The notes under the pieces: model-generated
The model's database searches: none
What the model was told of the DNA's origin: nothing
Seen by the model: only the letters and a program-made list of their open reading frames with translations
Program-made: the position numbers and the translations under genes
In this document: positions 31,923 to 39,689 of the stretch, in pieces
Layout: each line of letters starts with the position of its first letter
Numbering within the stretch: the first letter of the stretch is position 1
DNA from: JACRAO01 sp964490895
GTDB lineage: Bacteria; Bdellovibrionota; UBA1018
Direction of reading: 5' to 3'
DNA length: 39,709 nucleotides
Assembly (NCBI GenBank): GCA_964490895.1
Contig: CAZBEI010000123.1
Span: forward strand, 1-39,709

Positions 31923-31951
31923 ATTATAGCTGCTATTTTGGGATCATACAA
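31923..31951 (-). promoter_or_regulatory. Promoter of ATPase copy 3
   Basis: Minus strand -35 TTGTAT (31946-31951), 17 bp, -10 TATAAT (31923-31928, full consensus). The start site would coincide with ATG 31916, giving a leaderless mRNA. Confidence 0.5.
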
Positions 31952-31981
31952 CCGGTTTAGCTTGTGTGTTGGTGCGGGCTG

Positions 31982-32043
31982 TGGGTCTGAACCTGATCCC
32001 AGCTTGACTCTGATTGTAAAGGGTATGTTATACTTTTTTTTCA
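31982..32043. repeat. 62-bp direct repeat, right copy (vapC remnant plus proC promoter)
   Basis: 58 of 62 bases match 30704-30765. Here the GLNLIPA-stop stretch is out of any gene, a remnant of vapC coding sequence. TTGACT (32005-32010) and TATACT (about 19 bp on) lie directly upstream of proC and probably form its promoter; AAAGG lies 8 bases before the proC ATG. Confidence 0.88.
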
Positions 32044-32055
32044 GAAAGGTCTTTT

Positions 32056-32856
32056 ATGAAAATTGGTATTTTAGGGTTTGGAAAAATGGGGGAAGCGCTT
32101 TTTAGGGGCCTTCAAAAGTCAGGAAGTTTGAGCAAGTACTCTATTGACGCTACTACAAAATCCAAAGAGAGTGCGGCTGAGGTTTTTCAGAAATTAAAAA
32201 TAAGAGCCCACAATGACAATGCAAAATTAATACGCGAGTCAGACGTCGTGATCCTTTGTGTAAAACCCCATCAGGCTAAAAGTATTCTGAGCGAAAATTC
32301 AAAGCATTTTTCTTCGAAACAGTTGCTGATTTCCATCTGTGCTTCGCTTACAACTGAGTTTTTGTTCAAAGAGTCAGGAGGAAAAGTGCCTGTTGTGCGT
32401 GCAATGCCCAACACTCCTTGTTTGATAGGCGAGGGGATGACTTGTTTTTGTGCCGGGAGTCTCACTTCGGCTACGCAGCTTGAGACAGCAGGCGAAATTT
32501 TTAGAACCGTCGGAAAAACAGTGACTGTAGAAGAAGCTTTGATGGATGGAGTGACGGGGTTGAGTGGTTGCGGGCCAGCCTATACGTATCTCATCATTGA
32601 GGCCTTAAGCGAAGCCGGCGTCAAAGTGGGGCTCCCGAGAAAAGTGGCAACTCTATTGGCAGCACAGACATTGCTTGGTGCTTCGAAAATGGTCTTAGAG
32701 CGCGGAGAGCACCCGGCCGCTTTGAAAGACGAAGTGACTACTCCCGCCGGCTGCACTATAGATGGTTTGATGGCTTTAGAAGAAGGAAAGCTCCGAGTCA
32801 CTCTTATCAAAGCCGTTTTAGCGGCTGCAAAAAGGAGTAGAACTCTGGCGAGTTAG
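32056..32856 (+). CDS. proC: Pyrroline-5-carboxylate reductase
   Basis: A 266-residue enzyme of proline synthesis that reduces pyrroline-5-carboxylate with NAD(P)H. The N-terminal Rossmann motif is MKIGILGFGKMGEALFRGL; VVILCVKPHQAK and VVRAMPNTPCLIGEGMT follow; the C-terminal signature ALKDEVTTPAGCTIDGLMAL is the P5CR pattern. AAAGG precedes the ATG. Its promoter lies in the right copy of the 62-bp repeat, so the ATPase insertion upstream left a working promoter. Confidence 0.96.
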   Translation: MKIGILGFGKMGEALFRGLQKSGSLSKYSIDATTKSKESAAEVFQKLKIRAHNDNAKLIRESDVVILCVKPHQAKSILSENSKHFSSKQLLISICASLTTEFLFKESGGKVPVVRAMPNTPCLIGEGMTCFCAGSLTSATQLETAGEIFRTVGKTVTVEEALMDGVTGLSGCGPAYTYLIIEALSEAGVKVGLPRKVATLLAAQTLLGASKMVLERGEHPAALKDEVTTPAGCTIDGLMALEEGKLRVTLIKAVLAAAKRSRTLAS

Positions 32857-32858
32857 AC

Positions 32859-32924
32859 CTACTGAGAAACCACAACAAAGGTCACGAGCATAAATAAAAA
32901 AGTGATAATGGATAATGTTTTCAT
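32859..32924 (-). CDS. Tiny hydrophobic peptide (21 aa)
   Basis: The ORF begins MKTLSIITFLFMLVTFVVV and ends SQ. It is essentially a signal anchor with no mature domain. Minus-strand TTGATA, 17 bp, TAAATA upstream could be its promoter; the ribosome-binding site is poor. It is antisense and lies 2 bases beyond proC. Compare the tiny ORFs at 13706 and 26730. Confidence 0.35.
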   Translation of the reverse strand: MKTLSIITFLFMLVTFVVVSQ

Positions 32925-33028
32925 AATAAATACGAGCTACTCTTTAATATTTACTATATATGATCAAAATTATCAACTAATAAAATAGGCAATTGCACAA
33001 AGCTACAGGAAGTGGTTTTTATAGACCT

Positions 33029-35266
33029 ATGTCAATAGTGACCTCCCAAAAAATTCTCGTACTCAGACTGAGCAGTTTAGGAGATGTCATCTTAGCGCTC
33101 TCCGGGCTATCGCCAAAGACACCGGTAGACTTTGTAGTAGCTGAGGAGTTCGCGCCACTCTTAAGGGGACATCCTGCAATCGAGCATGTTTTTTCTTTTG
33201 ACCGCAGCCGAGGATTGAGAGGGTGGGTGGAGCTTTGTCGAAAACTCAGTCAAAACAACTACGATGAAATCGTTGACCTCCATGTAAATTTAAGAACACT
33301 GATTTTTAAAGTTCTTTTGACTTATTGGGGGTTCAAACTTTTGGTGTGGAAGAAATCTCCAAAATATTATTTTCGTTACCTTGGGTTTTATCTCTTTAAA
33401 AACTTTTGGCCTCAGTTTTTAAGGCCCATGGGAGTGAGAAAAAAATTTGCCTGTGTTTTGGGTGGAGATGGCAGCGAGCTTCCTGACTTGAGGTACCTTC
33501 TCACTAGTGAGTCTAAAGTGCTAGACGGTTTTCCAGAAAAATATTACTGCCTCATGCCTTCAAGCAAGTGGAGGCAGAAGTGTTGGCCCCTCCATTATTT
33601 TTTAGAGCTGGCTCAAAAGCTAGAGTTTCCTGTTGTGATTTTAGGGACCAATCAAGACACAGCAAGTCTACAGCTTGTCGAAATGTTAAGGCACTCAAAA
33701 ATCTCCTTTATTTCGGCAGTTGGAAAACTTAACTTGATAGAACTGGCAAAGTTGTTGGCGGGTTCTCAGGGATATATCGGAAATGACACGGGTCTTTCAC
33801 ACCTCGCAGAGGCTGTCGGGACTCCCGCCTATGTGATTTTTGGTCCAACGGTTCCTGAAATGGGTTTTGGTCCCTCTCTCCCAGAGAGCAAGGCTTTAGG
33901 TACCCCTCTTTGGTGCCGGCCCTGTGGAAAAACAGGGCGTTTTTGCCACCGTATTTTTAAACGCTATGAGTGTTTGAATAAAATGACACCTGAAATGGCG
34001 CTTCGTCAAATTCGGGGTGATCGTATATCAGAGTCACAGACGTGGCGATTTTTAATTTACCGGTTTTTCCATCAACAAATGACTGCTCCACTGTCCACTC
34101 TTTTTTTAAGGAAAAATGGAACTCCAAAATTTCCGCTCCTCCCTAAGAGCGAAAACAGAATTTGGTTTCATGCTTCGAGTCAAGGAGAGTTAGAATCTCT
34201 TTGGAGTCTGATTGGGAGCTCTCTTGAGGCAGGAATAGAAGTGATTGTGAGTGTTTTTAGCCCTTCTGCATTTGAGAATCTAAAAAAATTAAAACATCCA
34301 AAATTGCTTTATGTGGGTCCCTCTCCACTCGAAGGTTATTGGGGAGAAGCCCTCCTTACAATGAAACCCACTGCCTTTGTGACTACAAAGTACGAAGCTT
34401 GGCCGGAGCTTTGGGCAAGTCTCGCCTTTTTCAAAATCCCACTCTTACTCATCAATGCGAGAGCGAGGTCTTCGCTTTTATGGGCCAAATGGATTTGTTA
34501 TTTTTTGGGGGTGAGACTTCCCAAAATTCTTTTCTTAACTCCACAAGAAGAGTGCAACGCCGCTCTCGAAAAAGCATTTCCGCATTCCCATATTTTTCCC
34601 ACAGGTGACCCACGGTGGGATCGAATTTACAAAAGATCGCAAGACGAAAACTCAAGAGTAAAAGAGATTTTAGATTTCTTTTCTCAGGCCCCAAAACCCT
34701 GGGGAATTTTAGCACAAGTTTGGCCCGAAGATTTGCCCACTCTTATAGAGGGAATTAAAAATTTCGAAGGCACACTATGGGTTGTTCCACATGAGCGAAG
34801 TGGAAAAGTAGAAGGTCGCTTAAAAAGGCTTGGATTCCTGTATTTTAAAACCTCCGAGAAAAAGATTTTTCAACCGTCGCCTCAAAGTTTGATTGTGGTA
34901 GATGAAATGGGGGTTTTAGCTGAGCTTTATTCTGCCATGGATTGGGCTTATGTGGGTGGTGGGTTTTCGAAAGGAGTGCATTCCACGATGGAGCCCGCTC
35001 TTTATGGGCTCCCTATTGCTGCTGGACCTAAAAAAATTCACGAATTTCCAGAAACTAGAGAACTCCTCATGACCCAGCAACTGAAGCTCATTCGAAACAG
35101 ACAGCAATGGCAGACTTGGCTGAAAGACTTAAGGGTGCTCTCCCCCCAACAAAAAAATGCTTGGCGAGAAAAAGTAAAGACAAACCTTGGGGCAACTCCA
35201 AAAATTTTGTCTTTTCTACAACTTAAAACCCATGGTAGCTTAGAGTCCTATGCAGAAAAAAATTGA
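33029..35266 (+). CDS. Fusion of GT9 heptosyltransferase-like and KdtA/WaaA-like (GT30) domains
   Basis: The start MSIVTSQKILVLRLSSLGDV (ATG 33029) is chosen; a TTG 12 codons earlier is in frame. The 745-residue product has an N-terminal GT9 half (~5-330) with LRLSSLGDVILAL and GYIGNDTGLSHLAEAVGTPA. The C-terminal GT30 half (~370-735) has WFHASSQGELESLW (catalytic Glu region), TKYEAWPELWASL, LLINARARS, TGDPRWDR, VVPHERS and AYVGGGFSKGVHSTMEPAL. GT30 adds Kdo to lipid A; GT9 adds heptose to the LPS core. The usual N-terminal membrane anchor of KdtA is absent. Both activities may work in one LPS-core step series. It leads an operon and overlaps the next gene by 17 bases. Confidence 0.9.
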   Translation: MSIVTSQKILVLRLSSLGDVILALSGLSPKTPVDFVVAEEFAPLLRGHPAIEHVFSFDRSRGLRGWVELCRKLSQNNYDEIVDLHVNLRTLIFKVLLTYWGFKLLVWKKSPKYYFRYLGFYLFKNFWPQFLRPMGVRKKFACVLGGDGSELPDLRYLLTSESKVLDGFPEKYYCLMPSSKWRQKCWPLHYFLELAQKLEFPVVILGTNQDTASLQLVEMLRHSKISFISAVGKLNLIELAKLLAGSQGYIGNDTGLSHLAEAVGTPAYVIFGPTVPEMGFGPSLPESKALGTPLWCRPCGKTGRFCHRIFKRYECLNKMTPEMALRQIRGDRISESQTWRFLIYRFFHQQMTAPLSTLFLRKNGTPKFPLLPKSENRIWFHASSQGELESLWSLIGSSLEAGIEVIVSVFSPSAFENLKKLKHPKLLYVGPSPLEGYWGEALLTMKPTAFVTTKYEAWPELWASLAFFKIPLLLINARARSSLLWAKWICYFLGVRLPKILFLTPQEECNAALEKAFPHSHIFPTGDPRWDRIYKRSQDENSRVKEILDFFSQAPKPWGILAQVWPEDLPTLIEGIKNFEGTLWVVPHERSGKVEGRLKRLGFLYFKTSEKKIFQPSPQSLIVVDEMGVLAELYSAMDWAYVGGGFSKGVHSTMEPALYGLPIAAGPKKIHEFPETRELLMTQQLKLIRNRQQWQTWLKDLRVLSPQQKNAWREKVKTNLGATPKILSFLQLKTHGSLESYAEKN

Positions 35267-35681
35267 GTTTCCAAAAGCTTTTTTGAGAGTCAGGATCAGT
35301 GGGAATCAGGCGCACTACGCTGGAGGGTTGGTGGATGGTGCAAAAGTACTCGAGTTTTTTGGAGATGTGGCTACCGAACTCCTCATCCGTTACGATGGGG
35401 ACGAGGGGCTTTTTAGAGCTTACGAAAGTGTCGAGTTTTTAGCTCCTGTTTTTGTAGGAGACTATATCGAGATCGAAGGCCATATTGTGGAAGTGGGAAA
35501 GTCTTCTCGAAAAATGGAATTTGAGGCAGTCAAAGTCATTGAGCCGCTACCTCCAGAAAAAGGTGGATTAGCTGCTTCTTCCGCGCAAGTTTTAGCTCAT
35601 CCGATCGTTGTTTGCCGGGCCCGTGGCACCTGTGTCACTCCAGAAAAACTCCAAAGGATTACTGTAAAAACTAAATCGTGA
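35250..35681 (+). CDS. kal: 3-aminobutyryl-CoA ammonia lyase-like hotdog protein (Kal)
   Basis: A 143-residue hotdog-fold protein: FLRVRISGNQAHYAGGLVDG, FFGDVATELLIRYDGDEGLF, YESVEFLAPVFVGDYIEIEG, then VGKSSRKMEFEAVKV and VVCRARGTCV. This matches Kal of lysine fermentation (and beta-alanyl-CoA ammonia lyase) almost throughout. It would remove ammonia from 3-aminoacyl-CoA to give the enoyl-CoA. No other lysine-fermentation gene is here, so the true substrate may differ. It overlaps the fusion glycosyltransferase by 17 bases and is 7 bases from the oxidoreductase gene. Confidence 0.85.
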   Translation: MQKKIEFPKAFLRVRISGNQAHYAGGLVDGAKVLEFFGDVATELLIRYDGDEGLFRAYESVEFLAPVFVGDYIEIEGHIVEVGKSSRKMEFEAVKVIEPLPPEKGGLAASSAQVLAHPIVVCRARGTCVTPEKLQRITVKTKS

Positions 35682-35688
35682 GACCTCT

Positions 35689-37200
35689 GTGAAAATAAAT
35701 GACCACTATGATTGGATCGTTTTAGGAGATCACCCGGGGGCGCTTTTAAGTGCTTGTTTAGCTGCAAAATCAGGACTGAGTGTTCTCATCTTGCCTTATG
35801 CAAACTCAGCTCGAACCATAAGAGTTTCAAGTGAGTTTGTATTTGACCCAGAGCCCCGTTTTTTATTGGGAGCTAGAGGCAGTGAGGGTCTTTTATTGCA
35901 CTGCCTGGAAAACGTGGGGGCCCTCAAAGAGGACCTATTCGAAGACTCAGAACTTCAGATTTTGACTGCTTCAAAACGCACTAAAGTGTGCTCTGACTTT
36001 AAAAGTTCCAATCAAGAATGGACGAAAGAATGGGGTGCAAAGTGGGTACAGTCTTTGGGGTTTTTTGAGGCAGTAGAAAAACTATGGAAGCCCTATCTCT
36101 CCTATTGGCACACTCTGCCCAAGAGACTCAGTCCTTCTCATTCTAAAAAAAAGAAAGACTTAGGGCCTAAAAACTTAATAGCCCTTAAAGAAAGATTGTT
36201 TAAGCAGGCTCAAGCAAAAGAGAAATCCTGGATTAACTCAGAGACTAGCTCTGAGCAATCGTTGTCTTTGCTGTTTAAAAAAAATAAAAATGACGAATTT
36301 TTAGATTTTATATTGGGTCTTTATTTTGGAGTTTATTCTACAGAATTTAAAAATAGAGAAGAATTTTATCCCTATGATTTTTTTCAGGCCTTTGTGCAGC
36401 ACAAGACGGGTGTTTCTTTTAAGGGGGGGATAGAAAATTTTAGACGTGGCCTCAGGGTGTGCGCTCAAAACCTAGGGGCACACGCTCCTGAAAAAGAGCG
36501 TTGCGAAAAGATAGAAACTCATGCGGGGCGGTTTCAGGGGGTCTTGCTCTCTGAATCTCGGGGTAAGGTTTTAGGGAAAGGTGCTGTGCTGGGTACATCA
36601 CTTGCTTTTTTGTGGCCTCAAAATCTTTTTAAGAAAAAAAAACGCACTCCCTCTCCTTATGGGTGGAGGATGACGTTGGCGCTCAGAGTGCATGTGGATG
36701 GGATCGCAGAGGGGGTAGCTGATCGCATGGTTTTTCAAAGTCAGTCTGCTCCAGCTTTGGAGATAGAGTTTGCGAATCCTTCTGACTATGGAATTAAAAA
36801 ATCAAAATCAAAATTTATTTTTTTACGTTCAATCGTCCCCTTTGTGCCAGAAAGTTTAGAGTTTGGATTTCAGAGAAAACACACAGCACGAATGTTCAGG
36901 GCACTCACAGAGATCATGCCTTTTGTCGAAGATCATGTCGAAGAAATTTATCCTGATTTTCGTTCGAGCGAACATAAAAGCGAGTTCTCGCAGACTTTTG
37001 GCTGTGTAGGTTTGGATTATATGCCAGAAAATCTAAGAGTTTTTAATCAAGAGGGAGTGGGTTTTTTTTCTGGAATAGAAGGATTATGGGTTGCTTCAGG
37101 AGAGTCCTATCCGCTTTTAGGTTCTTTAGGTTGGAGTGTGGCGGCTTTAGAGGCTACAGCTCAAATGACACGAAAACTCGGAGTGGAACTGAAGGCATGA
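35689..37200 (+). CDS. FAD/NAD(P)-binding oxidoreductase, phytoene-desaturase-like
   Basis: A 503-residue protein starting with GTG. The N-terminal dinucleotide site is atypical: DWIVLGDHPGALLSACLAAK followed by SGLSVLILP, a Rossmann beta-alpha-beta without a clean GxGxxG. The C-terminal GLWVASGESYPLLGSLGWSV is the FAD-binding end of the NAD(P)/FAD amine-oxidase-like superfamily. The middle is lysine-rich and not recognised. The substrate is unknown. It overlaps the GT4 gene (ATGA) and follows kal by 7 bases. Confidence 0.7.
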   Translation: MKINDHYDWIVLGDHPGALLSACLAAKSGLSVLILPYANSARTIRVSSEFVFDPEPRFLLGARGSEGLLLHCLENVGALKEDLFEDSELQILTASKRTKVCSDFKSSNQEWTKEWGAKWVQSLGFFEAVEKLWKPYLSYWHTLPKRLSPSHSKKKKDLGPKNLIALKERLFKQAQAKEKSWINSETSSEQSLSLLFKKNKNDEFLDFILGLYFGVYSTEFKNREEFYPYDFFQAFVQHKTGVSFKGGIENFRRGLRVCAQNLGAHAPEKERCEKIETHAGRFQGVLLSESRGKVLGKGAVLGTSLAFLWPQNLFKKKKRTPSPYGWRMTLALRVHVDGIAEGVADRMVFQSQSAPALEIEFANPSDYGIKKSKSKFIFLRSIVPFVPESLEFGFQRKHTARMFRALTEIMPFVEDHVEEIYPDFRSSEHKSEFSQTFGCVGLDYMPENLRVFNQEGVGFFSGIEGLWVASGESYPLLGSLGWSVAALEATAQMTRKLGVELKA

Positions 37201-38168
37201 AAATTTTAATTTTTCATCCCAGCTTGATTCCTCCAAAAGATTATGGAGGAGTTGAGAGGGTTGTTTTTTGGTTAGCCAAAGGACTTGTGGAAAGAGGGCA
37301 TGAGGTTTGGGTTGGAGCTTATATTGGAAGTCAATTGCCAAAAGGTGTTAAAATTTTGGAGTTTTCTCCAGGGGCGTCTTCGGTAAAAGATTTGCAGAAA
37401 AAAATTCCTCGAGGATTAGAATTAGTCCATTTCATGGCGCCCCCTGGCGATGAAAAGGTAGATTTTCCATGTCCCACTGTACTCACCGTTCATGGCAACG
37501 GACAAAGGGGCGAGATTTTTCCAAAAAATTCTATTTTTTTAAGTCAAAATCATGCTCAAAGGCATGGGAGCAAGGTTTATGTTTATAATGGTGTGGATCC
37601 TGCAGAGTTTGAATTTAATCCAAACCTAAAAACCAAGTCCTATCTTTTTTTATCTAAAACTTCTTGGAGTGTAAAAAATCTAAAGGGTTGTATTGAGCTC
37701 TGTCTAAAAGCCAAAGCTCAACTCAAGATTGCAGGCGGAAATCGACCGTATTTTTATCGTGTGAAAAGCTTGATTCGCCCTGGTTTAAGTTGGATTGGCA
37801 AAGTGAGTGGACCCAAGAAAGCCAGGCTTTTGGCAGAGGCAAAGGCGCTTCTTTTTCCTGTCCTTTGGGATGAGCCCTTTGGTTTAGTGGTGGTAGAGGC
37901 GCTTTTGTCAGGAACCCCTGTTTTAGCCTCTCCATCTGGAAGTTTGCCTGAGCTCGTTCCACCAGACGTGGGGTTTTTACTGGATCCTGTCTCTCAAAAG
38001 CAAGAGTGGGTCAAATGGCTTAGCCAAAAAAACTGGCCTTTTTCGCCAGAAAGGTGCCGAAAATGGGCACTGGAAAAATTCCACTACCAAGTCATGGCAG
38101 AGAAGTACGAAAAAATTTATCAGAGAGTTCAAGGCGGAGACGTGCTAAATAAGGAGTGTCCATTATAA
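37197..38168 (+). CDS. GT4-family glycosyltransferase
   Basis: The start MKILIFHPSLIPPKDYGGVE (ATG 37197) is chosen: it overlaps the preceding stop as ATGA and starts at the first Rossmann strand; an earlier in-frame ATG would lie inside the previous gene. The 323-residue GT-B protein has YGGVERVVFWLAKGLVERGH, VHGNGQRG, YNGVDPAEF, FLSKTSWSVKNLKG, LLFPVLWDEPFGLVVVEALL (the E-x7-E motif) and GTPVLASPSGSLPELVP. It likely adds a hexose to LPS or another envelope glycan, together with the fusion enzyme upstream. Confidence 0.9.
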   Translation: MKILIFHPSLIPPKDYGGVERVVFWLAKGLVERGHEVWVGAYIGSQLPKGVKILEFSPGASSVKDLQKKIPRGLELVHFMAPPGDEKVDFPCPTVLTVHGNGQRGEIFPKNSIFLSQNHAQRHGSKVYVYNGVDPAEFEFNPNLKTKSYLFLSKTSWSVKNLKGCIELCLKAKAQLKIAGGNRPYFYRVKSLIRPGLSWIGKVSGPKKARLLAEAKALLFPVLWDEPFGLVVVEALLSGTPVLASPSGSLPELVPPDVGFLLDPVSQKQEWVKWLSQKNWPFSPERCRKWALEKFHYQVMAEKYEKIYQRVQGGDVLNKECPL

Positions 38169-38187
38169 ATATTTTGAGGAGGATTGA

Positions 38188-39504
38188 GTGATCAAACGTT
38201 ATACGAGAGAGGCCATGGGGAAAATCTGGAGCGATAAAAATCGCTACCTCAAATGGCTCGAAGTAGAATTGGCAGTTTCAGAGGGCTTGGTTGCCGAGGA
38301 GGTTTTGACTGAGGCAGAGTGGAAAACACTCAAGTCACAATCTCAAAAAATTATAGACGAAGGTGGCATTGACCCTGCACGAGTGGATTTCTTCGAGGCC
38401 GAGACCAAGCACGACATGATTGCTTTTACGACCGCCTTGGCAGAGCGTTTGGGGGCTCAAGCGAGGTTTATTCACTTCGGGCTCACCTCCTCAGATATCG
38501 TCGACACGGCTTTGTCTTTAATGATTCGAGAGGCAGGAGAGTGTCTGAAAAATGATTTTTTAGTTTTGCTTAAGACTTTAAAAGGCAAAGCACTCAAATA
38601 TCAGGATTTGCCTACGATTGGGCGTTCGCATGGAATCTATGCAGAGCCCACTTCGTTTGGTCTAAAGTTTTTAGGTTGGTATGCTGAGCAAAAGCGAAAT
38701 TTGGAGCGCTTGGAACGGGCTCTCGAGGGAACCTGTTATGGAAAATTGTCTGGTGCCGTTGGAGTCAATGCGCATTTTAGCCCCAGTTTAGAAAAAAATA
38801 TTTTAAACAAAATAGGCTTAAAAAGAGAACCAGTGAGCACCCAAGTCATCCCTCGAGATCGGCATGCGGAGCTTTTGTCAGTGCTGGGTTTGTGCGGATC
38901 TTCGCTGGAACGCATTGCTACTGAATTGCGACATTTACAACGTTCCGAGGTAAGCGAGGTTTTAGAGGGATTTAAGAAAGGACAAAAAGGCTCAAGCGCC
39001 ATGCCCCATAAGCGAAACCCAATCTCATCCGAAAATATTACTGGATGCGCTAGGATGCTCAGAGCCTATGCTCAAACGGGGTTGGAAAATATTTCGCTCT
39101 GGCACGAGAGAGATATCAGTCATTCTGCGGTGGAGAGGATTACCTTTCCGGATGCTTTTATTCTGTTAGATTATGCACTTTCTCGGATGAACCAGGTGTT
39201 AGAGGAACTCGAGCTTAGGGAAGACCAGGTTCAAAAGCACTTGGACGAAGCAGGAGCGAGGGTTTATTCTGGGCACTTTCTTTTGGCATTGATTAAAAAG
39301 GGAGTGGAGCGGGAAAAAGCTTATGGATGGATTCAAGAGTGTGCGCTAAAGAGTTTGGATTCAAAAGCTGGTTTTATAGAACTGCTCAGTCAGCACGCAC
39401 AAGTCAAAAAATACCTCACTCCGGCAGAAATTAAAAAAACAGGTTCTCTTTCTTATCAGTTGAGAAACGTAGGCGAAATTTACAAAGGGGCATTAAAGGC
39501 GTGA
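38188..39504 (+). CDS. purB: Adenylosuccinate lyase
   Basis: A 438-residue enzyme of the fumarase/aspartase superfamily. IKRYTREAMGKIWSDKNRYL opens it after a GTG start with AGGAGG upstream. TKHDMIAFTTALAERLG, then IHFGLTSSDIVDTALSLM, TIGRSHGIYAEPTSFGLKF and the signature GSSAMPHKRNPISSENITG (catalytic Ser loop near residue 268) identify PurB. It releases fumarate twice in purine synthesis (SAICAR and adenylosuccinate). It overlaps the pilin-like gene by 4 bases (GTGA). Confidence 0.96.
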   Translation: MIKRYTREAMGKIWSDKNRYLKWLEVELAVSEGLVAEEVLTEAEWKTLKSQSQKIIDEGGIDPARVDFFEAETKHDMIAFTTALAERLGAQARFIHFGLTSSDIVDTALSLMIREAGECLKNDFLVLLKTLKGKALKYQDLPTIGRSHGIYAEPTSFGLKFLGWYAEQKRNLERLERALEGTCYGKLSGAVGVNAHFSPSLEKNILNKIGLKREPVSTQVIPRDRHAELLSVLGLCGSSLERIATELRHLQRSEVSEVLEGFKKGQKGSSAMPHKRNPISSENITGCARMLRAYAQTGLENISLWHERDISHSAVERITFPDAFILLDYALSRMNQVLEELELREDQVQKHLDEAGARVYSGHFLLALIKKGVEREKAYGWIQECALKSLDSKAGFIELLSQHAQVKKYLTPAEIKKTGSLSYQLRNVGEIYKGALKA

Positions 39505-39689
39505 GAGTAGATTCAGAAGGGCAAACCACTTTAGAATACATTCTCATTCTAATCATTGCTCTGAGCTCACTGCTTATTGTGACTCAAAAATTTATCAAGC
39601 CCGTATTCAAAAAGTTAGAAGCTGCAATTGATCTCAAAATTCAAAACACACTCACCAATTCGCTCTATCGTTTCCCGGTCAGAAAGTAA
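39501..39689 (+). CDS. Flp/TadE-like protein with class III signal peptide
   Basis: A 62-residue peptide from a GTG start. SEGQTTLEYILILIIALSSL is the class III prepilin pattern: cleavage after the G/Q-bearing leader, the conserved Thr-Leu-Glu-Tyr and a hydrophobic spine. It should be processed by a prepilin peptidase and assembled in a type IV/Tad-like structure. It is translationally coupled to purB (GTGA overlap), unusual company for a pilin-like gene. More pilus genes may lie beyond the window edge. Confidence 0.8.
   Translation: MRVDSEGQTTLEYILILIIALSSLLIVTQKFIKPVFKKLEAAIDLKIQNTLTNSLYRFPVRK

Noticed and set aside
26857..32043. Classical insertion sequence or integron
   Set aside because: No transposase, integrase or terminal inverted repeats were found; the direct repeats are far longer than normal target duplications.
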